From positions 4,305,501 to 4,369,500 of the forward strand of contig JAUCFP010000006.1 of the NCBI GenBank assembly GCA_030348385.1: 64,000 nt of DNA, read 5' to 3'. The position numbers and the translations under genes were made by a program. The notes below the pieces were generated by a model, which was given only the letters and a program-made list of their open reading frames with translations, was not told where the DNA came from and made no database searches. Source of the DNA: Cytobacillus sp. NJ13. Lineage in GTDB: Bacteria; Bacillota; Bacilli; Bacillales; Cytobacillaceae. Positions 25,979-33,379 of this stretch are shown here, piece after piece (within the stretch, counting starts at the first letter, position 1; every line of letters starts with the position of its first letter).

Positions 25979-27325
25979 ATGGGAAATGAAGAATCTGTTT
26001 TTTTCAGCCGTGTCTTAACTGAGCTGACATTATCCTTCCATATCATTTACGCCACCATTGGTGTCGGCATCCCGCTCATGATTATGATTGCACAATGGGT
26101 GGGGATAAAAAAACAGGATGAACATTATATTCTGCTCGCCCGAAGATGGACGCGCGGTTTTGTCATTACGGTGGCTGTCGGTGTTGTTACGGGGACAGCC
26201 ATCGGTCTGCAGCTATCATTGCTGTGGCCTAACTTTATGGAACTAGCAGGCAATGTCATTGCGCTGCCTTTGTTTATGGAGACTTTTGCTTTTTTCTTTG
26301 AAGCAATTTTCCTTGGGATTTATCTGTATACATGGGATCGGTTTGAGAATCAGAAGAAGCATATGCTTTTATTAATACCAGTTGCTATAGGGGCTTCATT
26401 TTCTGCTATTTTCATTACAATTGTAAATGCATTTATGAATGCACCGCAGGGCTTTGACATTGTGAATGGCCAGCTGGTAAATATTAACCCGATACTGGCA
26501 ATGTTCACACCCGCCATGCCAACGAAGGTTGCGCATGTGCTTTCAACAGCCTATATGACATCTGCATTTGTCCTGGCATCAATAGGAGCTTTTCGTCTTC
26601 TAAAAGGATCGAATCATATCTACCATAAGAAGGCATTGCTGCTCACAATGAAAATCGGATTGATTTTCTCGATCGCTACAGCGGTAATTGGTGACTTCTC
26701 CGGAAAATACCTTGCGGAATACCAGCCTGAAAAATTGGCTGCTGCCGAGTGGCATTTTGAAACAGAAGAAGGGGCACCGTTAATGCTCTATGGGGTCCTT
26801 GATGACGGCGAAGTGAAATATGCGATTAAGATTCCTTATGCACTCAGCATCCTTGCGCACAGCAATCCGAATGCAGAAGTAATCGGCCTCGATCAATTTC
26901 AGGAAGATGAAATTCCGCCGCTTTATATCCATTACTTGTTTGACCTTATGGTGACGATTGGCATGTGGATGACGGCACTTTCACTCTTCTATGTCTTAGG
27001 CACCTGGTTTAAAATGCGTTTTGTTACGTCGAAATGGTTCCGGTGGCTGATCGTTCTGGGCGGTCCTTTATCCATCATTGCGATTGAAGCGGGCTGGTGG
27101 TTTGCGGAAGTGGGCCGGCAGCCGTGGATTCTGAGGGGCATCATGCGTACTGAAGAGGCTGCCACTTCAAGCGGCCAGGTCGACCTTATGCTTCTGCTGT
27201 TTGCAGGTTTATATCTGGTGCTGGCAATTGGAAGCATCATTGTGCTCACCAGAATGTTCCGCAAAAATCCGGTCGAACAGGAATTGGCCGACCGTGAGCT
27301 GGAGAAAGAGGGTGATCAGCGGTGA
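25979..27325 (+). CDS. cydA: Cytochrome bd-type quinol oxidase subunit I (CydA/YthA-like)
   Basis: A 448-residue integral membrane protein with about nine helices. It contains LTLSFHIIYATIGVG with a candidate axial haem His near the N terminus, the WxxxGRQPWI Q-loop-adjacent signature (EVGRQPWILRGI) and TSSGQVDLML near the C terminus. The Q-loop is of the short (Bacillus) type. With subunit II it oxidises quinol and reduces O2 to water at the membrane. AAAAGGAG precedes the ATG. The stop overlaps the cydB start by 4 bp. YthA and CydA paralogues exist in Bacillus; this one lies apart from a visible cydCD, so it may be the YthA/CioA type. Confidence 0.9.
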   Translation: MGNEESVFFSRVLTELTLSFHIIYATIGVGIPLMIMIAQWVGIKKQDEHYILLARRWTRGFVITVAVGVVTGTAIGLQLSLLWPNFMELAGNVIALPLFMETFAFFFEAIFLGIYLYTWDRFENQKKHMLLLIPVAIGASFSAIFITIVNAFMNAPQGFDIVNGQLVNINPILAMFTPAMPTKVAHVLSTAYMTSAFVLASIGAFRLLKGSNHIYHKKALLLTMKIGLIFSIATAVIGDFSGKYLAEYQPEKLAAAEWHFETEEGAPLMLYGVLDDGEVKYAIKIPYALSILAHSNPNAEVIGLDQFQEDEIPPLYIHYLFDLMVTIGMWMTALSLFYVLGTWFKMRFVTSKWFRWLIVLGGPLSIIAIEAGWWFAEVGRQPWILRGIMRTEEAATSSGQVDLMLLLFAGLYLVLAIGSIIVLTRMFRKNPVEQELADRELEKEGDQR

Positions 27326-28347
27326 CGCTTGAGATTATCGGAATTTCCGTCTTATGGCTGTTTCTATTTGGATACGTCATCGTTGCCTCTATTGACTTTG
27401 GAGCAGGATTTTTCAACGCATACAGTCTATTCCGTGGAAAACAGCATATTTTAACCCGTATTATTCAGCGCTATTTATCACCGGTTTGGGAAGTTACGAA
27501 TGTGTTCCTGGTGTTTTTCTTCGTAGGCATTGTCGGATTCTTTCCAAAAACAGCCTATTATTATGGAACGGTCCTGCTGGTGCCGGCAAGCATTGCGGTA
27601 GTCCTGCTTGCCATCCGCGGATCTTATTACGCTTTTACCACCTACGGCGGGCTAAGACAAAAAAAATGGACCTATCTGTATGGACTTTCGGGTCTTTTCA
27701 TTCCTGCCTCCCTGTCCATTGTCCTGACCATTTCAGAAGGCGGATTCGTTAGTGAGACATCATCAGGGCTGAAGCTTGACTACTGGGCCTTGTTCACGAG
27801 TCCGCTGACATGGAGCATCGTTGTACTGAGTATTGCAGCAGTATTATATATATCAGCAGTATTCCTGACGTGGTATGCCAATAAAGCAAACGATGAACCG
27901 GCCACAGAGCTGCTTAGAAAATACGCTCTTATATGGGCGGTGCCTGCTATCGTAACAGCGACAGGCATTATTGTTGAACTGCGGGATCACAATCCTGAGC
28001 ATTTCAGCAGATTAATGGACCTATGGTGGCTGTTCGGCATCTCATTCATCCTGTTTGCCGGGACTGTTTATCTAATATGGAAGCGTAAATTGTACGGACT
28101 CGCATTTGGGCTCTTGGCAGGACAATTCCTAGTGGCGTTCTTTGCCTACGGAATCTCGCATTATCCGTACCTGCTTTATCCATACCTGACCATTTATGAC
28201 GGTTTTACAAACGAAGCTATGGCCATTGCTCTCATTATTGCCTTCATAGCAGGACTGGGATTGCTCTTGCCGTCCCTTTATCTGCTTCTCAGGCTGTTCC
28301 TATTCAATAAAGACTATGTTCAGGGAAAGCGGGACGATCATGCATAG
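27322..28347 (+). CDS. cydB: Cytochrome bd-type quinol oxidase subunit II (CydB/YthB-like)
   Basis: A 341-residue membrane protein with about eight to nine helices and the family N-terminal motif GYVIVASIDFGAGFF, plus VWEVTNVFLVFFFVGIVGFFP. It forms the heterodimer with the preceding subunit. The start is a GTG overlapping the CydA stop (GTGA), a clear case of translational coupling. A CydS peptide follows 12 bp after its stop. Confidence 0.9.
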   Translation: MTLEIIGISVLWLFLFGYVIVASIDFGAGFFNAYSLFRGKQHILTRIIQRYLSPVWEVTNVFLVFFFVGIVGFFPKTAYYYGTVLLVPASIAVVLLAIRGSYYAFTTYGGLRQKKWTYLYGLSGLFIPASLSIVLTISEGGFVSETSSGLKLDYWALFTSPLTWSIVVLSIAAVLYISAVFLTWYANKANDEPATELLRKYALIWAVPAIVTATGIIVELRDHNPEHFSRLMDLWWLFGISFILFAGTVYLIWKRKLYGLAFGLLAGQFLVAFFAYGISHYPYLLYPYLTIYDGFTNEAMAIALIIAFIAGLGLLLPSLYLLLRLFLFNKDYVQGKRDDHA

Positions 28348-28359
28348 GAGGGAAAAATC

Positions 28360-28461
28360 ATGGCTGAATTTGTGATGTTTTATGCGCCGTTTATTGTGAT
28401 CATTGCTTCCGTTGGTGCGGCTTTTTGGCTGGCGGGGAAGGATGAAAGAGTGGAGGAATAA
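28360..28461 (+). CDS. cydS: Cytochrome bd small subunit CydS
   Basis: A 33-residue single-helix peptide: MAEFVMFYAPFIVII, then SVGAAFWLAGKDERVEE. The length, the MYAP-like segment, the AAFW and the charged GKD end closely match CydS of the Geobacillus cytochrome bd structure (33 residues, ending ...VAAFWVGLKD...). The ATG follows TAGGAGGG at proper spacing, and a terminator follows. It is usually missed by automated annotation because of its size. Confidence 0.85.
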   Translation: MAEFVMFYAPFIVIIASVGAAFWLAGKDERVEE

Positions 28462-28476
28462 CAAGTTAATGAGATA

Positions 28477-28517
28477 AAAAAAGCTGCATAGCCTATTTTA
28501 GGCCTTACAGCTTTTTA
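28477..28517 (+). terminator. Intrinsic terminator of the cytochrome bd operon
   Basis: AAAAAGCTG and CAGCTTTTT form the outer stem with an inner CCT/AGG pairing, followed by a T-rich tail. Confidence 0.75.
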
Positions 28518-29000
28518 GTTTATGGAGAATAGGGGGTTCGGACCCCTGATCTGACCTCCACGCTGCCAGAAGAAATCGTTGGTTAACTCTTTTATAAGTA
28601 GCTTAATTGTTTCTGCCAAATTTATAATTGGTAAGTGAAATCTGGAATAGGGAAATCCCGCTGTAAAATTCTATAATAAAAGGAATAAACCGGTAATATC
28701 CTTCGGTTATCCCTCCAAAATGAAATTAGCACTACTAAATCATTTTGATTGGTACAAAAATAATACTTGTTAAGAAGAGAAACAATAGGGATTTATTCAG
28801 TAGACTTCACACCAAAGGAAAAAACTTAATGGTACAAATTCTTATCTGGAAACATTTAAAGAAGAATTAAAATATAGTCAAAGTAAAGCTCCCGCAATAA
28901 TAGCGGGAGCTTTCTCTTTGTAAAAAAATTTCAATCATAGGACTAATTAAAGTAAAGATGCTGTCTAAAAAACCTTAGAACAATCGCATTAAGCTTTTAA
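28518..29000. other. Intergenic region of about 480 bp with a possible gene remnant
   Basis: No gene with a start and ribosome binding site. A short open stretch near 28805-28920 would read ...NGTNSYLETFKEELKYSQ... without a proper start and runs into a terminator hairpin at 28885-28913. It may be the decayed 3' end of a lost gene. The composition is A/T-rich. Confidence 0.4.
28885..28913. terminator. Orphan intrinsic terminator hairpin
   Basis: AAAGCTCCCGC pairs perfectly with GCGGGAGCTTT around AATAATA. On the + strand TCTCTTTG follows. No intact gene precedes it on the + strand. Confidence 0.7.
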
Positions 29001-29642
29001 TTAATCTATCTTTGCAGAGCGTGAAAATCTCGTATAGGCGAAAAACAGTGCAACAACTACAGTTAATAGTAATATTATTAAGAAGGATCCGAATACTAAA
29101 TCTTTAGGGAGGAGCACTGATAATAACATGACTATTCCACTAATAAATAATGTGTATGCAATTGGTCTAGAAACTTCATTCCATAAATTGTAAGTGGCGT
29201 TTTGTAATGAATTCGTTCCGGTTAATGACTCAAGCTTAAATCGCGGAAGAGTATTTCCTATAATGACAAATACTATGCCTACAATTATTGGTAGAAGAAG
29301 GAGCATATTAAAATTGTTTCCTAAGCCTACATAAATTAAAGCACAATGAAGGATTAACAGTACACTGTTAAGAACCAAAGAGACTGTTCCTAAACTCTTA
29401 TCCAGCCGTCTGACAACCTCTGAATGCCATCGGAATTGAGTCACAATAAAAAGGGAGAGACTGCTGATGATCATGGTGACAGGAATTATAAATAAGATTA
29501 TGCTTTTTGGAGCAAATTCAGTAGGAGTTCCATTCAAGTTAGCAAATTTGCTAGGAAGTACACTTGGAAGATCTTTATTAAAATAAAAACTGATCCCAAA
29601 AGCTATTACTACTATTAACCAAGCAATGATTTTCCTTATCAT
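29001..29642 (-). CDS. sdpI: SdpI-family immunity/membrane protein
   Basis: A 213-residue membrane protein with about six helices. The N terminus carries the DUF1648/SdpI pattern (LPSVLPSKFANLNGTPTEFAPKS, about 27-48); the C-terminal part is the SdpI domain (IGNTLPRFK...NYLWNEVSRP-like region). In B. subtilis SdpI gives immunity to the cannibalism toxin SdpC and sequesters the repressor SdpR. The ATG directly abuts the SdpR stop, so the pair is coupled. No SdpA, SdpB or SdpC gene is visible nearby, so the toxin it protects against, if any, is elsewhere or foreign. Confidence 0.85.
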   Translation of the reverse strand: MIRKIIAWLIVVIAFGISFYFNKDLPSVLPSKFANLNGTPTEFAPKSIILFIIPVTMIISSLSLFIVTQFRWHSEVVRRLDKSLGTVSLVLNSVLLILHCALIYVGLGNNFNMLLLLPIIVGIVFVIIGNTLPRFKLESLTGTNSLQNATYNLWNEVSRPIAYTLFISGIVMLLSVLLPKDLVFGSFLIILLLTVVVALFFAYTRFSRSAKID

Positions 29643-29918
29643 TTATTCCGCTCCTTTATCTTGCTTAAATTGAATTGCCCATTTCATAATATCCTGTAAA
29701 ACACTTGTATTTAGAGAATAATAAACATATTGTCCCTTCTTATGCGAATATACGAGCTCTGAATTTTTTAAAATATTCAAATGCTGTGAGACTCCAGGTT
29801 TGCTCATATTAAAATGATTAGCTATTTCGCCAGAAGTTAAATCTCCATCTTTTAAAAGATCCAAGATTTTTCTTCTGTTATCATCTGAAAGGGCTTTAAA
29901 TAATTCACCTATTGCCAC
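29643..29918 (-). CDS. sdpR: SdpR-family ArsR-type autorepressor
   Basis: A 91-residue winged-HTH repressor. It shows LFKALSDDNRRKILDLLKDG, then SGEIANHFNMSKPGVSQHLNIL (recognition helix) and LVYSHKKGQYVYYSLN (wing). There are no metal-binding cysteines, which fits SdpR rather than metal sensors. The start is GTG with AAGGAGG upstream. A perfect 20-bp palindrome overlaps the start-site region of its promoter, consistent with autorepression. In the known system SdpI binds SdpR at the membrane when toxin is present, relieving repression. Confidence 0.88.
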   Translation of the reverse strand: MAIGELFKALSDDNRRKILDLLKDGDLTSGEIANHFNMSKPGVSQHLNILKNSELVYSHKKGQYVYYSLNTSVLQDIMKWAIQFKQDKGAE

Positions 29919-29954
29919 AATTTTTGTTCCTCCTTTTGTATAAGGTTATTAAAT

Positions 29955-29974
29955 AATTAAGTAAATACTTAATT
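29955..29974. promoter_or_regulatory. Palindromic operator of sdpRI
   Basis: AATTAAGTA-AA-TACTTAATT is a perfect inverted repeat with 9-bp arms, immediately downstream of the -10 element, where a bound repressor would block transcription. Confidence 0.7.
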
Positions 29975-29976
29975 GT

Positions 29977-30006
29977 AGTATACAGATAAATGTTACTATC
30001 TGTCAA
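29977..30006 (-). promoter_or_regulatory. Sigma-A promoter of sdpRI
   Basis: On the - strand TTGACA (30001-30006) and TATACT (29977-29982) are separated by 18 bp. Confidence 0.75.
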
Positions 30007-30084
30007 TTAGTTCCATGAAGTAAATTTAGCTGTTATTCGACAATTAACAATAATTAACACATTAAAGATACTGGAAAATAAAGA

Positions 30085-30117
30085 TAAAAAAACGATCAAT
30101 TTAATTGACCGTCGTTA
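30085..30117 (-). terminator. Intrinsic terminator of the regulator-propeptide operon
   Basis: On the - strand an ACGAcGGTCAATT / AATTGATCGT stem is followed by TTTTTTT, directly after the propeptide gene. Confidence 0.75.
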
Positions 30118-30128
30118 GTTATAAAATT

Positions 30129-30458
30129 TTAAATTATATCTTTTAAGAAGGAGTTGGGATCATCAGGAAATAGCTCATGTCCATTAGCATGCAGGTTCAG
30201 AGTGGAATCCCCACTTGTGTTATTATTAACAAATTCGTCGAGGATCCTGTTATTTTCTTCAGGAAAAATTTCATGTGAAGGATTAATCTTCAGGTGTAAG
30301 AGCGGTGTGAGGACACTCTCTTCAGGGAATATTTCATGTGCTAAGTGTTTATTGCTAAGAAACTTGGCCTGTGTAATATTAGTTTCGCTGTAACCAGCAA
30401 ATCCTTGAATTAGTGAGAATATTACTAGAACCGATAAGTAAATAAACTTATTTTTCAT
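30129..30458 (-). CDS. Exported precursor with three repeated signalling peptides (putative pheromone)
   Basis: A 109-residue precursor. An N-terminal signal peptide (MKNKFIYLSVLVIFSLIQGF, about 1-23) precedes a polar region holding three spaced copies of one motif: AHEIFPEE at 40-47, SHEIFPEE at 61-68 and GHELFPDD at 93-100. The linkers between copies are unrelated, so selection has kept the short motif. The gene begins 14 bp after the stop of an HTH-TPR regulator, and its AAGGAG site overlaps that stop, so the two are translationally linked. This is the layout of RNPP systems (PlcR-PapR, NprR-NprX): export, processing, then uptake and binding to the TPR receptor. Three copies in one precursor is unusual. 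The mature length and ends are unknown. Confidence 0.75.
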   Translation of the reverse strand: MKNKFIYLSVLVIFSLIQGFAGYSETNITQAKFLSNKHLAHEIFPEESVLTPLLHLKINPSHEIFPEENNRILDEFVNNNTSGDSTLNLHANGHELFPDDPNSFLKDII

Positions 30459-30472
30459 CTTAAAAACTCTCC

Positions 30473-31741
30473 TTACATTAATTTTTTTTGTGCAGAGAAG
30501 GCAATCTTATATAATTTAGCCGCTTCCTTATATTGGAAGTTAGCTTCTAAACTGTTTGCCATTATTTCTGCATATTCCATAACATACTTCCATTGATTCA
30601 GATCACAAAAAAAGGGAATTACCTCTTCCTTTATGTACTGCTTGTTTTGAAAAAGTGAATCAGTATTTGACAGCTCTAGCATATTGAAGTGGTGGATATA
30701 TTCTTTATTATCTGTAATTAACTCTCTTCCTTTTTTTATCATTCCTTTCATTTTTTTTAACTGATTGATGTATTTATATTCTCGGGCCAGACAAAAGTAG
30801 GTTGTGACAAGCCTATTAATATTTTTTGCAGAACCATATTTTAAGCTTTTCTCATAGTAAGCAATGGCTTCAAGATGCTTATCCTGAAGGCTGTAGAGAT
30901 AACCCAAATTATGATGAATAATTTGAGTATAACTATCATGATTAATTGCCTCTGCAATTTTAATAGCCCTTTGGTAATATTCTGTTGCTTTTCTGTAACT
31001 TTTTGTCCTGCCTTCGTTAATACCCAAAATAACGTAAAGCTTGATTTGTTGTAGGTAATCTAAAGATTGATCAGCAATTTCTAGGCTCTTTAAAGCAAAT
31101 TCTTTCGTTTTATGTGTTTTGTAAAGTTTTCCATAACACAAGGAAAGATAATAAAAAATATCACCTAATTCATAATTAAATGAATCTGTTGGTCTTGTTA
31201 AATTCTGCAGCTTCTCAAGTGAAATTAGCAGCTGCTCTTCTGCATGGCAGTATTGTTTTTGAACATAATAACAAACTCCTGAAAGGTAGCAAAAATAGAA
31301 TAATAAATCATCTGACATAGCAGTCTGGTACTTTTTTAAATCTTTTATTTGAAAATCAAGAGCATTATAGTCTTCGAGCTTAATGAAATACTTTATACTG
31401 AATAATTTAAATTTAAGAGCTGGGTATGTGGCCAGGATAGAATTAAATAATTTATTCATCTCTTCAAATTGCTCTTTCAATATGTTCTTTTCAGCATTTC
31501 CCTGTAGTAACTCATACCAATTCTCAATTTTTTTGTTTAATTCACTCTCATCCATATTTTTTATTAAATTTACTGAAATCTTCATTTTATCGCACAGCAA
31601 TCTGAGTATTTCCTCGCTTGGATCCATGTTGTTATTTTCCACTTTACTGAGATATGAAGGTGAACAAATCCCCTTGCAGAGCTCTTCTTGAGTGAGGCTT
31701 GAATTGATTCTGTAATACTTAATTCGACTGCCAATCATCAT
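30473..31741 (-). CDS. RNPP-type (NprR-like) HTH-TPR transcriptional regulator
   Basis: A 422-residue cytosolic regulator. Residues about 5-60 are an XRE HTH (IGSRIKYYRINSSLTQEELC..CSPSYLSKVENN). Residues about 65-422 are a chain of TPR helices, including ALKSLEIADQSLDYL, YRKATEYYQRAIKIAEAI and HLEAIAYYEKSLKYG. The length and order match NprR of the Bacillus cereus group, the quorum-sensing receptors that bind short re-imported peptides. A candidate cognate precursor gene follows directly. The ATG at 31739-31741 follows GGAGGAATA. The gene is divergent from the acyl/NRPS cluster and so is a strong candidate for its cluster-specific regulator (inference). Confidence 0.85.
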   Translation of the reverse strand: MMIGSRIKYYRINSSLTQEELCKGICSPSYLSKVENNNMDPSEEILRLLCDKMKISVNLIKNMDESELNKKIENWYELLQGNAEKNILKEQFEEMNKLFNSILATYPALKFKLFSIKYFIKLEDYNALDFQIKDLKKYQTAMSDDLLFYFCYLSGVCYYVQKQYCHAEEQLLISLEKLQNLTRPTDSFNYELGDIFYYLSLCYGKLYKTHKTKEFALKSLEIADQSLDYLQQIKLYVILGINEGRTKSYRKATEYYQRAIKIAEAINHDSYTQIIHHNLGYLYSLQDKHLEAIAYYEKSLKYGSAKNINRLVTTYFCLAREYKYINQLKKMKGMIKKGRELITDNKEYIHHFNMLELSNTDSLFQNKQYIKEEVIPFFCDLNQWKYVMEYAEIMANSLEANFQYKEAAKLYKIAFSAQKKLM

Positions 31742-31929
31742 TATTCCTCCTTTTTCGACTTGAGAAAGTTAGAGAATAAAATGTCTGTATCTCTCTGCTA
31801 AATAATGTAATTTTCTCAATAGGATATAAATAGTGAGTATGATAATTTAAGACTATGAACATGGTGCTAACAGGAGAAAAAATACCTATACCTAATGTTC
31901 TCCGTATCTTTGGTTCAGGGAGGTGTTGT

Positions 31930-32055
31930 ATGTATAAAAAAAAGTCTCATCTTCTTTCTATATGTGCGTTTTTCTCAGTTACAACGTTTATTTTCTGGCA
32001 AAATAAAAGTCACTCTGAAAAGAAATATATAAGTATGAAATGCCGAAGATTCTGA
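31930..32055 (+). CDS. 41-residue putative secreted or membrane peptide
   Basis: The reading frame starts at an ATG with GGGAGGTG 4-5 nt upstream. It encodes MYKKKSHLLSICAFFSVTTF, then FWQNKSHSEKKYISMKCRRF: a basic N terminus, one hydrophobic segment of about 15 residues and a basic tail of about 18. The shape is that of a signal-peptide-bearing small peptide. It lies alone between the divergent quorum-sensing regulator and the PKS/NRPS genes. It could be a second signalling peptide, a leader or a chance reading frame; I recognise no family. Confidence 0.4.
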   Translation: MYKKKSHLLSICAFFSVTTFIFWQNKSHSEKKYISMKCRRF

Positions 32056-32177
32056 ATTTAGCAAAGATAAAATAGCACTAAACTGGTATATATATACTAA
32101 TTTCTATGATTACTTTAAAAGTTTATGGCACAAAAATATGGTTTGTTTTAATAGGTATAAGAATCCTTTTTTTTCAT

Positions 32178-32278
32178 ATTATGTAAAAAAATCCTACTTA
32201 TATTATAAGTGTTTTGTCACATTATGTAAGGGATTTATTCGTGAAATTTCCGTAAATTTTTCATAGGAATTTTATACT
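32178..32278 (+). promoter_or_regulatory. Candidate activator-dependent promoter region of the PKS/NRPS operon
   Basis: TATACT (32273-32278) is a good -10 element, but no -35 match lies 16-18 bp upstream. Instead a perfect inverted repeat AAATTT-CCGT-AAATTT (32244-32259) covers that position. Further upstream ATTATGTAA occurs twice as a direct repeat (32178 and 32221, 43 bp apart). The lack of a -35 plus upstream repeats suggests an activated promoter; the binding protein is not shown. Confidence 0.45.
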
Positions 32279-32322
32279 AATAATTTAACAAATCAATTTG
32301 AACTTATAAGGAGATGCTAATT

Positions 32323-33063
32323 GTGTTATCTGGAAAAAAAATACTTGTCACTGGAGGTAGCCGAGGAATTGGGCGGGCAGTCATTATATCTCTTATAAAT
32401 GCTGGAGCTAAAGTTGTATCCACATACAAGAGCAACCATAGTTTAGCTGATCAGTTATGCAAAGAGGCCAACACAGAATCACAGAGATTGTTTATGATAC
32501 CTGCAGATGCAGAAGACTATGAAAAAGCTCAGGAAACTGTTAAGCAAGCCAAAAGCTTATTAGGAGGATTAGACGGGATAGTCATTAATGCCGGCATCAC
32601 AAGAGATAATCTTTTGTGGTCAATGCCAGAGAATGATTGGGATGACGTGGTTGCTACCAACCTAAAAGGCACTTTTAATTATGCCAGGGCAGCGGCATTT
32701 GGATTTGTAAAACAAAAAGCTGGAAGCATTGTTTGCGTAAGTTCTGTAAGCGGAATGATGGGTGTTCCTGGGCAAACCAACTACTCAGCAACAAAGGCAG
32801 GACAAATCGGATTTGTAAAATCTTTCGCTAAAGAAGTCGGAAAATTCGGAGTAAATGTAAATGCAGTTGCGCCAGGATTTGTTATGACTGATATGTGGGA
32901 TGCTTTAGGAGATAAAAAGCAGGAGCAGGTGCTTCATAGTATTCCCTTAGGCAGGCCTGCTTCTTCGGAGGAAGTAGCTGAAGCCATTAAGTTTTTATTA
33001 TCAGGGAATGCAAGCTATATTACAGGCCAAACACTTGTGGTTGATGGCGGACTAAGTGCTTAA
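32323..33063 (+). CDS. 3-oxoacyl-ACP reductase (FabG-like ketoreductase)
   Basis: A 246-residue classical short-chain dehydrogenase. It shows the NADPH motif VTGGSRGIGRA at the N terminus, INAGITRDNLLW (NAG plus the FabG-like TRD), VSSVSGMMGVPGQTNYSATKAG with Ser, Tyr and Lys (YxxxK), and VVDGGLSA at the C terminus. It reduces beta-ketoacyl-ACP to the beta-hydroxy form. The GTG at 32323 is preferred, with AAGGAG 9 nt upstream; the in-frame ATG at 32314 abuts that motif. It is the first gene of the discrete acyl-chain cassette. Confidence 0.88.
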   Translation: MLSGKKILVTGGSRGIGRAVIISLINAGAKVVSTYKSNHSLADQLCKEANTESQRLFMIPADAEDYEKAQETVKQAKSLLGGLDGIVINAGITRDNLLWSMPENDWDDVVATNLKGTFNYARAAAFGFVKQKAGSIVCVSSVSGMMGVPGQTNYSATKAGQIGFVKSFAKEVGKFGVNVNAVAPGFVMTDMWDALGDKKQEQVLHSIPLGRPASSEEVAEAIKFLLSGNASYITGQTLVVDGGLSA

Positions 33064-33106
33064 GCAATAATTTAATAAATTTATATTATAGTAGGGGGAA
33101 TAATTA

Positions 33107-33379
33107 ATGGAGAAGAACCTAAAACAGGAATTAAGAATGATTGTGGCAGAACTGATTGAAATTGATGATTTTCAGGATGACGAAGACTTCATTGTAGATT
33201 TGGGACTTGATTCTATGATGTCAATTGAGATAGTTGCCCAAATTGAGCAAAAATATAAAATTGATATTTCTGAGGAGTATCTAGGTCAATTTCAGACATT
33301 AAACGATGTTGAGAGTATTGTAAGGCATTTGATTGAAGAACAAAGACAATCAGTCTCTGCAGGCAGCGGAGTGGAATGA
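33107..33379 (+). CDS. Acyl carrier protein
   Basis: A 90-residue carrier protein with the phosphopantetheine motif DLGLDSMMSIE and attachment Ser36, acidic helices on both sides and a short, poorly conserved tail. It should carry the growing chain for the neighbouring ketosynthase pair. GGGGGAAT precedes the ATG. Its stop overlaps the KS-alpha start (ATGA), so the two are translationally coupled. A 4'-phosphopantetheinyl transferase is needed but none is seen in the window. Confidence 0.9.
   Translation: MEKNLKQELRMIVAELIEIDDFQDDEDFIVDLGLDSMMSIEIVAQIEQKYKIDISEEYLGQFQTLNDVESIVRHLIEEQRQSVSAGSGVE

Noticed and set aside
30129..30458. Sense-strand frame (30154-30393 +) opposite the propeptide gene
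   Set aside because: It has no ribosome binding site, whereas the - strand frame has a signal peptide, a good site and an internal repeat.
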